From Chitinophagaceae bacterium (lineage in GTDB: Bacteria; Bacteroidota; Bacteroidia; Chitinophagales; Chitinophagaceae), in contig JADJOC010000004.1 of NCBI GenBank assembly GCA_016713965.1, positions 8,174 through 72,173 on the forward strand: a DNA stretch of 64,000 nt, in the 5' to 3' direction. The stretch's first letter is position 1. The number at the start of each line of letters is the position of its first letter. This document shows, one piece after another, positions 17,718-26,168 of the stretch. The translations under genes and the position numbers were made by a program. The notes under the pieces are model-generated. The model had not been told where the DNA came from, made no database searches, and worked only from the letters and a program-made list of their open reading frames with translations.

Positions 17718-18212
17718 TTATAAAGTTGTTTTTACGCTGCCGCAGGTAAGCATGGCACTACCGTAATAGGGATTTTTAATTGTCTTATCATTGCTTAGCC
17801 ATGATGCTTTTTTCATGGGGTAATATTGCTGGTAAACAGGTTCGGCAGATAGCTTTACCGATTTAGCCAATTCAAACATATTGTTTGATAAGGTGGCAAA
17901 TTTTTCCCTTTGTACTTTGATGTTGCTTGATTGGAAAATGGCATCTGCATCTTTTAACAAGGTCGCCCTGGTATCATCATTTACGATAGCTGCATCTGCG
18001 TTGTTAATGGCTTTTACCAGTTCTCCAGCACTTGCAGCGGCAGTGGTTGCATTGCTCTTTACCAAATGATCTTTTAACTGGTAATAGGCATTTAAAAATT
18101 GTACAGTTTGTGGTTTTGTACTATCCTCCCGCAAAGACGGGACAAGTTGTGCAAAGCTGTTTTGAGTGAATGCTGTTGCAATTAATGCAAGCATTAAAAA
18201 TATTTTTTTCAT
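17718..18212 (-). CDS. DUF3347 periplasmic protein
   Basis: A 164-residue protein with a signal peptide ending near FAQ and one DUF3347 domain (AYYQLKDHLVKSN at about 44-56, then YYPMKKASWLSNDKTIKNPYYGSAMLTCGSV at the end, split here only for description). It is paralogous to the gene at 17022 but lacks the lipobox and the Cys before Pro-Met. Probably a soluble periplasmic copper-handling protein in the same operon. Confidence 0.8.
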   Translation of the reverse strand: MKKIFLMLALIATAFTQNSFAQLVPSLREDSTKPQTVQFLNAYYQLKDHLVKSNATTAAASAGELVKAINNADAAIVNDDTRATLLKDADAIFQSSNIKVQREKFATLSNNMFELAKSVKLSAEPVYQQYYPMKKASWLSNDKTIKNPYYGSAMLTCGSVKTTL

Positions 18213-18287
18213 TTTAATTTGATTTTATGTTGAATACAATAATTAAGGCATAACAATGCCCATCATGCTGGAAAACATAAAATCAAA

Positions 18288-18734
18288 TCATATCTGAAAA
18301 CTCTGAATAGCTATGCGTATGTCGGGGATGGGTGGATGATGGTCACGAACAAAGTATTTGGTGGAAGTATTTACCTGTGAGGGATAAGAAATATTTATGT
18401 CATAGCAGGTTGCAACAAATGCTGTAAAAAATACAGGGCTTAATAATTTAGCCACTTGCGGAATTGCTTTATCCGTTTGTGAAACTTTCAGCACTTTATC
18501 ATTGCAGCAATCATCTTTCTTCTCGCTATCAGTATGTTTATGGTCTTGCTTTTCGTGGTGATGTTTTTTACCATCTGCATGAATATGCACTTCCTTTGCT
18601 TCTTTTTCGTGGTGATGAGTGGTATTAAAGCCCATATCTACACCAATGGCACAAGCAAAGCCTACCACCATATTGAAACTGAATACGATTAGCAGAAAAG
18701 CTGCTTTTAGTTGTATGGAAATTGTTTTATTCAT
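18288..18734 (-). CDS. His-rich putative periplasmic metal-binding protein
   Basis: A 148-residue protein with an N-terminal hydrophobic segment and a dense His/Lys/Asp stretch at about residues 38-75 (THHHEKE, HIHADGKKHHHE, HKHTDSE, then DDCC). The C-terminus has DHHPPIPD. Such small His-rich proteins accompany copper and cobalt/zinc clusters in Bacteroidota. It is likely a metal buffer or sensor; no defined domain recognised. Confidence 0.65.
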   Translation of the reverse strand: MNKTISIQLKAAFLLIVFSFNMVVGFACAIGVDMGFNTTHHHEKEAKEVHIHADGKKHHHEKQDHKHTDSEKKDDCCNDKVLKVSQTDKAIPQVAKLLSPVFFTAFVATCYDINISYPSQVNTSTKYFVRDHHPPIPDIRIAIQSFQI

Positions 18735-18786
18735 TATTTGCTGGTATAAAGATACTACTATTTAAAAAACTGGTATAAATCAACGT

Positions 18787-19500
18787 TTAAGCTATGGCAA
18801 ATATCATTCCTGCACTCATCGCCATCATCAAAGCATTTTCAATAATGGTAACGGTACTCATGGGCAGATTAAAAACCGCTCCTAAGCAAGCACACCTTAT
18901 TTTACGCTTACTAACTACACTTTGCAGCACCCCTATAATACCGATAGCCATTACAGCCAACGTAACTATGTTGGTAAGCAAGGGTTGAAAACCTGTTGCA
19001 TAGGCTATGCCCAAAGCTAATTCAACAAAGGCATAAATAAAACCCCATGCCTTTACTTTCCCTGCCACAATATCATACATGGAATAGCTTTCGGCAAAAC
19101 CTTTTAAGTCAAGCATTTTAAAGAAGGAAAAAGTAAGAAAAAAGCCTGCCATAAAAACATTCATGCCATGCATCCACCTAAAACCATTTTGTTGTGAAGC
19201 TGCTATAATTGAAATAGTGGTAATATAGCCAAAAATCAACAGGATGGGCTTATAGGTACTTAACCAACTTTTTGCCTGCTCTGCTGTTTCGTTATGTTCT
19301 ATTGCCGTGATGGAATATTTTTTGTCTAAAGCATTTTGAAAGGTCGAAAGGGCAATGTGCTTATCCATACTGATGGTAGCAGTTTGTTTTTCTTTTGAAA
19401 CTTCCACTTCAGTAACATTGGGTAACATGAGCAGGTTGCTTTTTACCTTTGCCTCGCAACTGCCACAGGTCATGCCTGTAATTTTATAGGTATGTGTCAT
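18787..19500 (-). CDS. HMA domain fused to a MauE/DoxX-like membrane protein
   Basis: A 237-residue protein. The first ~68 residues are a ferredoxin-like heavy-metal-associated domain with GMTCGSCE (metal-binding CxxC). The rest has about four transmembrane helices resembling MauE/DoxX-like proteins, with a CACLG motif near residue 203 that could pass metal or redox equivalents. Probably a membrane copper-transfer protein. A 7-bp palindrome covers its start. Confidence 0.75.
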   Translation of the reverse strand: MTHTYKITGMTCGSCEAKVKSNLLMLPNVTEVEVSKEKQTATISMDKHIALSTFQNALDKKYSITAIEHNETAEQAKSWLSTYKPILLIFGYITTISIIAASQQNGFRWMHGMNVFMAGFFLTFSFFKMLDLKGFAESYSMYDIVAGKVKAWGFIYAFVELALGIAYATGFQPLLTNIVTLAVMAIGIIGVLQSVVSKRKIRCACLGAVFNLPMSTVTIIENALMMAMSAGMIFAIA

Positions 19501-19519
19501 TGTATCTATTTTGATACAA
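19500..19519. promoter_or_regulatory. Palindrome at the start of the HMA-membrane gene
   Basis: TTGTATC-N6-GATACAA is a perfect 7-bp inverted repeat at the initiation codon of the HMA-membrane gene, between it and the HMA-AraC regulator. It could be an operator for that regulator. There is no other evidence. Confidence 0.35.
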
Positions 19520-19576
19520 ATTTAGCCTACCATATTTGGACTAGTATTGTGGAATTTTGTATTTGATTTGTAAGAT

Positions 19577-20137
19577 TTACAGTTCTTCTATGCTCCTGCG
19601 TTTGTGTTCTTTCAACGATTTAAAGTAGGATGGCGTAAGCCCCGTTATTTTTTTAAATTGATTAGATAAATAACCAACACTACTATATCCTAACTGGTTT
19701 GCAATTTCTGATAAGGACATTTCATTATAAACAAGTAATTCTTTTACCTTCTCAATTCGTTGGGTAATAAAATATTTTTCAATAGTTGTTCCTTCTACTT
19801 CAGAAAACAGGTTGCTTAGGTAATTATAATCCTGGTGAACCTGTGAAGTAATATAAGCAGACAGGTTCTTTTTATAATCGTTATCGGAATGATGTACCAA
19901 TGTAATTATGGCATTTTTTATTTTCTCTATTGTTTGCACTTTTTTATCGTCTATAAGCTCAAAACCCAATGCCTTTAATGATGTGTTTAATTGTTTCAAC
20001 TCTTCATCTGCCAGGTTATTTTTTATTTCCACCTCTCCCAATTCCACTGATACGGGCTGTAAGCCTATTTTTTCAATTTCTGCTTTTACTACCATTTTGC
20101 AACGGCTACAAACCATATTTTTTATGTAAAGTTTCAT
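19577..20137 (-). CDS. HMA-domain AraC-family metal regulator
   Basis: A 186-residue protein. The first ~65 residues form a short HMA-like domain with NMVCSRCK (CxxC), and the last ~100 are an AraC DNA-binding domain (MSLSEIANQLGYSSVGYLSN, then FKKITGLTPSYFK). Metal sensing and DNA binding are fused, a form common in Bacteroidota copper loci. It is the first gene of the copper block on this strand and probably its activator. Confidence 0.82.
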   Translation of the reverse strand: MKLYIKNMVCSRCKMVVKAEIEKIGLQPVSVELGEVEIKNNLADEELKQLNTSLKALGFELIDDKKVQTIEKIKNAIITLVHHSDNDYKKNLSAYITSQVHQDYNYLSNLFSEVEGTTIEKYFITQRIEKVKELLVYNEMSLSEIANQLGYSSVGYLSNQFKKITGLTPSYFKSLKEHKRRSIEEL

Positions 20138-20161
20138 GTTTTATTATAGTAGAATTAATTT

Positions 20162-21241
20162 CTATTTATTTTCTAATAATTCTTTTACTTTTTTCTTTAA
20201 TAATTTCTTATCCGGTAGGTACAACTGGTACTTTGAAACCAAAATTTTATTGGTAATACCTTTTATGGCATACTCAACAGTTACATCATCTTTATGCTTA
20301 GTAAGGATAATTCCAATAGGAGGGTTATCATCTTTCACATTTTCTTCTGTTTCAAAATAATTCAAATACAGATTCATTTGCCCAATATCATTATGTTCTA
20401 CGGCTTTTACTTTAAGGTCTATAAGAACAAAACACTTTAATATCCTATGATAAAAAACAAGATCAACATAAAAATGCTTGTTGCTTAACGTGATACGAAA
20501 TTGTCTTGCTATAAAAGCAAAACCTTTACCTAATTCAAGAATAAATTTTTGAAGATTGTCTATAATTTTTTGCTCCAGGTGCTTCTCTGTGTAACTATGA
20601 TGCTCTGGAATATTTAAAAATTCAAGGATATAAGGGTCACGGGCAATATCTGTTTCATTTTTAATAATTTGCCCTTTAGCAGCCAATTTCATTACCCCTT
20701 TTGCATTTTTACTCAAAGCTATACGCTCAAACAAGGCACTATCCCTTTGTCTGCGCAACTCTCTTACTGACCAGCCTTCATTAATAGCTGTTTGTTGGTA
20801 AAAACTCATTTCTAATTCATCATTACATTGCAGTAATTCATAATAATGTGACCAGCTTAACTGGTTTGACAGTGTCAAACCAGCAGGTTTTTTATTCTTT
20901 TTCGATTGGTGGTCTGACAGTGTCAGACCAGTTATAGATTTATCTATATAAAAGTGCGGAAAGCGTATGTAGAACAGGCGCATATAAGTAAGTTGACTGC
21001 GGCTAAATCCCTTTCCTAACTCCCGGGTAAGTTCTTTTGAAATATCAAGCAACATTTGCCGTATGGAACTGTCATCATAGAGTTCAGTACTTTCTTTTTC
21101 TGTAATTAATTTACCTACATTCCAATAAGTAATAAGTAATTCGGTATTAATATTTCGAACAATATTATGCCTTGCTTGCTCTACTAATTGCTTAATTTTT
21201 TTTAGAAGGTCATTATATTTGGATAGCTTTGTCATTAGCAA
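20162..21241 (-). CDS. DUF1016 PDDEXK nuclease-like protein
   Basis: A 359-residue protein. An N-terminal helical domain (LITYWNVGKLITEKE, RELGKGFSRSQLTYMRLFY) is followed by a PD-(D/E)XK-like domain with HFYVDLVFYHRILKCFVLIDLK. The pattern xVDLVFY...IDLK is the nuclease core of the YhcG/DUF1016 family. There is an unusual short direct duplication of S(I)TGLTLS...GLTLSNQLS near residues 108-135. Members are often linked to mobile DNA and defence islands; the role here is unknown. It starts the accessory block that interrupts the metal genes. Confidence 0.82.
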   Translation of the reverse strand: MLMTKLSKYNDLLKKIKQLVEQARHNIVRNINTELLITYWNVGKLITEKESTELYDDSSIRQMLLDISKELTRELGKGFSRSQLTYMRLFYIRFPHFYIDKSITGLTLSDHQSKKNKKPAGLTLSNQLSWSHYYELLQCNDELEMSFYQQTAINEGWSVRELRRQRDSALFERIALSKNAKGVMKLAAKGQIIKNETDIARDPYILEFLNIPEHHSYTEKHLEQKIIDNLQKFILELGKGFAFIARQFRITLSNKHFYVDLVFYHRILKCFVLIDLKVKAVEHNDIGQMNLYLNYFETEENVKDDNPPIGIILTKHKDDVTVEYAIKGITNKILVSKYQLYLPDKKLLKKKVKELLENK

Positions 21242-21284
21242 ATATAACTTTTAGTAAAATATAGAATTTTATAAAAAAAGTAAA

Positions 21285-22280
21285 CTATTTAATCCATCCA
21301 TTCTGTTTCCCAAGGGCAAAAAGTTGTTTTTCAAATTCTTGTTCTTCTTTTGTCAAAACAATATCCTGATCTTTCATGGCTAGAAAACGAACTAAAGATA
21401 AGGTATTGCCTAAAATATATTCATCGGCATTTTGCAACTGTTCTGTATTGGATATTAATTCTTCCCGCCTGCTAAATCCTCCTGTTACTTTATTTCGAGT
21501 AATGCGATTTAAATTATCCTTATTATCATTAGGCAAAAGCATCAAATAGTGTTTATTATCCAATGGAAGCTTCATAATATTTGTAGGATCAAAAGGTAAG
21601 ATTTCTTGTTTATGAGGATTTTGCAACACTACTGGATTATCACTCGTAATAAATTCCTGATCACCTTCTTCTAGTTTAAATATATAAATATTATCATTTT
21701 GCAGACGAATTCTAATAAGTCCCAAAGCTGCCTTTAATTGAGATATTACTTGTTTAGCTTTATTATTTACAATATACTCTACAGTTAATTGATCAACTGT
21801 TTTTCCCTCAATTATATATTTATCTCCTTCAATTACTGTTTCTTTTTGCCCTGTATGTGCAGTAGCCTGGATAGACATTACGAAAACTCGCTTAATGAAA
21901 CCTGTGTGTTTTTTTGTCCAATTTGGAACTCTATAAAACATTGTGGCAACAGTAGATATTACCAATTCTCTTTCCTCTTCTGTCAATTCGTTTTTATCAG
22001 GATCTACCAGTAAAGCATAAATTTGTTGATATTTGTCTTCAAGTGCTTGCGAGTAAAATGTTTCTAACAACATCTTCTCTTCAGCTGTACTTCCTGGTTG
22101 TGTATATAAATGCTTTTGATAGCAAATACTTTTAGTATTTCTTTCAAATATGGCTTCTGCATTTAAGTTATTTTTCGGCGTTACTATTATATTGTAATGA
22201 GCAGATCCTTTTTTTTCTGCAAAATGTTTCAAATAAGTGCGAGGTACAAAATGTTGTTTTTCTGTAATTTGAATAGTCAT
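21285..22280 (-). CDS. DUF4238 family protein
   Basis: A 331-residue protein opening with KQHFVPRTYLKHF, the hallmark of DUF4238. Further family features are FERNTKSICY and the central DQEFITSDNPVV. No catalytic role is known for the family, which is scattered among accessory genes. It is 43 bases upstream of DUF1016 on the same strand, so the two may form an operon. Confidence 0.8.
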   Translation of the reverse strand: MTIQITEKQHFVPRTYLKHFAEKKGSAHYNIIVTPKNNLNAEAIFERNTKSICYQKHLYTQPGSTAEEKMLLETFYSQALEDKYQQIYALLVDPDKNELTEEERELVISTVATMFYRVPNWTKKHTGFIKRVFVMSIQATAHTGQKETVIEGDKYIIEGKTVDQLTVEYIVNNKAKQVISQLKAALGLIRIRLQNDNIYIFKLEEGDQEFITSDNPVVLQNPHKQEILPFDPTNIMKLPLDNKHYLMLLPNDNKDNLNRITRNKVTGGFSRREELISNTEQLQNADEYILGNTLSLVRFLAMKDQDIVLTKEEQEFEKQLFALGKQNGWIK

Positions 22281-22485
22281 GTTAAAAAATCAAATTGTGA
22301 TATAAAAATATATTATTTTAAAGTTTATATAAAATTTATAAATAATTGATAATCAATTATTTAAGTCCTATAATTATAGTTATGTTAAATAGAATAAAAA
22401 CTAATAATAAAGGTAACGTTGTCATTGATTAAAGGTTAACTATGTAGCTTGTATATTAAGCAAAATAATTTAAATTGTATAAATT

Positions 22486-22800
22486 ATGGCAGATATATCA
22501 AATAATACAGCAATTTGCGTTTTTACTTTTATAACTAATAAAAATCGTTATAATCTTCTAAATACCACTGATGTTAAGGCATTGAAAAATGAACTCCATT
22601 ATTCAGATGATCGTGGCGATGAGCTATTCATCGGACGAAAAATTAAATTAAAATCTGAAACAGGAAAGGAAAAAGATTACATTATAACAAGCATAGGCGC
22701 ACTATATTTTCAAGGAGAACGATTTAATAATAGAGACCTTATTGGCGATAAATCCGATTATAACGCTCAAATAATGGTATGGTTGGATGAGGCTAAATAA
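22486..22800 (+). CDS. Hypothetical protein upstream of lanB
   Basis: A 104-residue charged protein with no recognisable domain, signal peptide or membrane segment. It lies on the same strand as the lantibiotic dehydratase, 105-135 bases before it, with a large perfect hairpin between them. It has no GG leader and no cysteine, so it does not look like a lanthipeptide precursor. Function unknown. Confidence 0.5.
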   Translation: MADISNNTAICVFTFITNKNRYNLLNTTDVKALKNELHYSDDRGDELFIGRKIKLKSETGKEKDYIITSIGALYFQGERFNNRDLIGDKSDYNAQIMVWLDEAK

Positions 22801-22842
22801 ATTACTTGATACTTAAAAGTGGTATTTTTGAATTTAAGGTGA

Positions 22843-22884
22843 ATATTATTTTATTAATATATTGTTTTATTAATAAAATAATAT
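22843..22884. promoter_or_regulatory. 17-bp perfect inverted repeat upstream of lanB
   Basis: Arms 22843-22859 and 22868-22884, entirely A/T, form a perfect 17-bp stem with an 8-base loop. It lies after the hypothetical gene at 22486 and about 50 bases before the lanB start. It could be an operator, or a terminator for the upstream gene. Confidence 0.5.
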
Positions 22885-22935
22885 ATTAATAATCTCTACT
22901 TTTTTATGTTTGCCAAAAATATTATATTTATTATG

Positions 22936-25900
22936 AATATTCCTTATATATTTCATGAAAAATTAATTCTACGCAGTCCACGCTTACCATTTATAAATTA
23001 TCTAAATAGTGATATCCTTAATGACCTATTACAAAATAAGGTTTTCTCGGAAGCAATTTATTTAGCATCACCTGTTTTGTATGATGAATGTATAAAGCTG
23101 AAGGAAGGAAAACTAAAAACAGAAAAAGAAGTAAAAAAGCTAACTGCTTCACTGATAAAATATTATCAAAGGATGTTTACCAGATGTACGCCTTTTGGCT
23201 TGTTTTCAGGCTGTGCAATAGTAAATTGGGATGATAGGGAAACAAAAGTACTATATACTGAAAACGATATTTTTCGAAGTACCCGTTTAGATATGCATTT
23301 TTTATGTGCCTTAGCTCAAAAGTTGGCCTTAATACCAGTAATAAAAAATAGGATACAATATTATCCAAACAGTAGTATTTATAAAATGGCAGATGAAGCC
23401 TGGTATGTAGAATATAAATATGTAAATATAAAAAGAGAGCATCGCATAAGTGCTGTATTATATAGCGATTATCTATTGCTTATACTGCAAAATGCTATAC
23501 CCGGTATTACGATTGGCGAAATGGTACATTTATTAGTACTTAAGGCTGGTGTTACCAGTGAAGAAGCAACCATATTTGTAAATGAGCTAATAGAGGGCCA
23601 AATCTTAGTAAACGCCCTAGAGCCAGCCATTACAGGGAATGAATTTCTAGGGCAGATCTTAGAGATATTGAATTTAATTAACCCTGATAAGAATGTGGAA
23701 ATAACTGATTTAATAATTTCCTTAGAAACAATAAAAAATCAGATAAAAAAAATTGATGCCACCCTAAACAATGATGTAGGCGCCTACAAACAAATTATTG
23801 AAGAAATAAAAAAACTAGACGTCCCTTTTGAAGAAGGAAAATTATTTCAAACAGATTTATTTAGAAAACCAGCAAATAACATAATTTCTAATGAAACACA
23901 ACAATCTTTACTAAAGGCATTTTCTTTTTTGAATGGTTTGTATAGTCAAAATACCAATGATAATCTTACTGCATTTGCTAAAAAATTTCAGGATAGATAT
24001 GATGAAAAAGAAGTACCCTTATTATCATTATTAGATGCTGAAACAGGCATTGGATATGCATTTAATGTTGGTGAAGATATTTCACCACTTTTAGAAGATT
24101 TATCTTTTCCATCAAATAATATAGATAAAATAATACGATGGAATAAGCCAGATATGTGGTTTTTAAAAAAGCTAAAAATTGCATTTAAAGAAGATTTGTA
24201 TGAAATTGAAATATCTGAAGATGACATAAAACAATTCACCCCATCATGGAAAGATTTACCCCCATCGGTCTCAGTAATATTTAAACTTGTAGAAAATAAC
24301 AAAGTAGTTTTAAATATAATTGGTGGTTCCAGCGCAATTAATCTGTTAGGTAGGTTTGCACATGGTGATAAAAATATAAGTCAAATTGCTATTGATATAG
24401 CTTTTCAAGAAAATAAACAAAATGAGGAAATTATTTTTGCGGAAATAGTACATCTGCCAGAAAGCCGTACCGGAAATGTGCTATTACACCCTGCATTTAG
24501 AAACTACGAAATACCTTTCCTAGCAAAATCATCTTTTCCCCCTGAACATCAAATTGCCTTAAATGATTTATATATAACAGTAAAGAATAGAAATATAAAA
24601 TTATTTTCAAAGAGATTAAACAAAGAGATAATTCCACGATTAAGTAATGCGCATAATTTTAGTCATAAAAGTTTACCATTATATCATTTCTTATGTGATT
24701 TACAAACACAAAAACTACGTAAGAATTTTTTCTTTCATTGGGGCGAAGTGCCTAGCCAATTTACTTTTTTACCAAGAGTAGTATTTAAAGATGTAATATT
24801 ATTTGTAGCCAGCTGGAGATTTTTTAAAGAAGATATTGAAGAGATTATAAAGGAAGCAGCAATAAATGCTGGGGTGATTCCTGAATTTATATCCAAATGG
24901 AAATTACCAAGATATGTTGTACTAGCTGACGGTGATAATGAGTTACTGGTCGATTTTAAAAACAATTTATCCTTAGAAACCTTTTTACACACCATAAAAA
25001 ATAAAAGTGCCATAATACTAAAGGAATTTTTTATGGGCAATAAAGCGGTGGCCAATGATGATAAAAGCGGTTTTTATAATAATGAATTTATTGCTTCCCT
25101 AATAAAAACTGAAAAGGTATATGGTAATACTATAAATTTTAGAGAACATAATATACAGCGGAGTTTTTCACCTGGATCAGAATGGGTTTATTACAAACTA
25201 TATTGCGGCGTAAAGTCTGCTGACACAATTTTATTAGAAGCTATTTATCCATTAATAGTTCGGTTTTTGTCCGAGAAGAAAATAGATAAATGGTTCTTTG
25301 TCAGATATAATGATCCAGAATTTCATTTAAGAATAAGATTCCATTTAACAGACAAAAATCATTTTGGTGATTTTGTTAAAGAATTTGCAGACAAAATCTC
25401 CAAATTTGAGACCGAGAATATAATATGGAAAACGCAATTAGATACTTACCAGCGTGAACTTGATAGGTATAGTGCTAAAGGGATTGAGTTGTCTGAAACT
25501 TTATTTTTTAATGATAGCATGCAAAAGCTACTTTTTTTAGAACATACTGCAGGTGATGATAGAGAAAATATCAGATGGCTTTGGGGAATAAAATTTATTG
25601 ATATTTTATTGAACTCATTCAACTTTTCATTAGAACAAAAATATTTATTACTAAAAATATTAAAAGAAAATTTTGCAAAAGAGTTTAATGCAGATAAAAT
25701 ACTATTCCAGCAATTAAATAAAAAATATAGATTGAACAAAAATGCTATAGAAAGGATAATTAAAAATGAAGAAAATGAGCCTGTCTGGCAAGCTCTCACT
25801 CAATTATTTTACATAGATGAATGTAATTTTAAAAACATTGCTGGGCAAATACTTTCATTAGTTGAACCTGAAGGCATACCCCCCACCCTAAATAATTTAA

Positions 25901-26019
25901 TGAGTAGTTATATACATATGGGTTTAAACCGCCTTTTTGTATCAAATGCAAGAAAACAAGAAATGATTGTGTATGATTTTTTGTTTCAATATTATCATAC
26001 AAAAATAAAACGAAAATAG
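22936..26019 (+). CDS. Full-length lantibiotic dehydratase (LanB), orphan
   Basis: A 1027-residue protein from the Met at 22936 (an upstream in-frame Met at 22906 is possible). The N-terminal Lant_dehydr domain has LILRSPRLPF at the start and RCTPFGLFSG near residue 85, the family signature. The C-terminal SpaB_C-type domain has GSEWVYYKLYCG, WFFVRYNDPEFHLRIRFH and a final helical segment. Both halves, glutamylation and elimination, are present, so it could dehydrate Ser/Thr with glutamyl-tRNA. No LanC, LanT or precursor is adjacent. It is flanked by metal genes on the opposite strand and is more AT-rich than them. Confidence 0.87.
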   Translation, partial: NIPYIFHEKLILRSPRLPFINYLNSDILNDLLQNKVFSEAIYLASPVLYDECIKLKEGKLKTEKEVKKLTASLIKYYQRMFTRCTPFGLFSGCAIVNWDDRETKVLYTENDIFRSTRLDMHFLCALAQKLALIPVIKNRIQYYPNSSIYKMADEAWYVEYKYVNIKREHRISAVLYSDYLLLILQNAIPGITIGEMVHLLVLKAGVTSEEATIFVNELIEGQILVNALEPAITGNEFLGQILEILNLINPDKNVEITDLIISLETIKNQIKKIDATLNNDVGAYKQIIEEIKKLDVPFEEGKLFQTDLFRKPANNIISNETQQSLLKAFSFLNGLYSQNTNDNLTAFAKKFQDRYDEKEVPLLSLLDAETGIGYAFNVGEDISPLLEDLSFPSNNIDKIIRWNKPDMWFLKKLKIAFKEDLYEIEISEDDIKQFTPSWKDLPPSVSVIFKLVENNKVVLNIIGGSSAINLLGRFAHGDKNISQIAIDIAFQENKQNEEIIFAEIVHLPESRTGNVLLHPAFRNYEIPFLAKSSFPPEHQIALNDLYITVKNRNIKLFSKRLNKEIIPRLSNAHNFSHKSLPLYHFLCDLQTQKLRKNFFFHWGEVPSQFTFLPRVVFKDVILFVASWRFFKEDIEEIIKEAAINAGVIPEFISKWKLPRYVVLADGDNELLVDFKNNLSLETFLHTIKNKSAIILKEFFMGNKAVANDDKSGFYNNEFIASLIKTEKVYGNTINFREHNIQRSFSPGSEWVYYKLYCGVKSADTILLEAIYPLIVRFLSEKKIDKWFFVRYNDPEFHLRIRFHLTDKNHFGDFVKEFADKISKFETENIIWKTQLDTYQRELDRYSAKGIELSETLFFNDSMQKLLFLEHTAGDDRENIRWLWGIKFIDILLNSFNFSLEQKYLLLKILKENFAKEFNADKILFQQLNKKYRLNKNAIERIIKNEENEPVWQALTQLFYIDECNFKNIAGQILSLVEPEGIPPTLNNLMSSYIHMGLNRLFVSNARKQEMIVYDFLFQYYHTKIKRK

Positions 26020-26061
26020 GGCGGTATAAACTGTGTATTTTTCGGTCAACTGCCCAAACTG

Positions 26062-26168
26062 TTATCCGGTTAAATTACCATTATCAAAAGCAATGCGATA
26101 TTTTAGGCAATCCGCCTGCAACCACGAGTTGGGGTCATATTTGGTATTCCCACTTACTTTTAGTTTAT
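26062..26168 (-). pseudogene. Coding-like remnant after the ATPase gene
   Basis: In the frame ending at 26062, the bases after the ATPase stop read as a coherent ~34-residue C-terminal tail (LKVSGNTKYDPNSW, LQADCLKYRIAFDNGN). The frame cannot be followed further because it then runs through the ATPase gene in another phase. It looks like the 3' end of a lost gene left at the border of the lanB block. It could be chance. Confidence 0.3.

Noticed and set aside
22486..22800. Lanthipeptide precursor next to LanB
   Set aside because: No GG, no Cys and no leader motif; it looks like an ordinary cytoplasmic protein.
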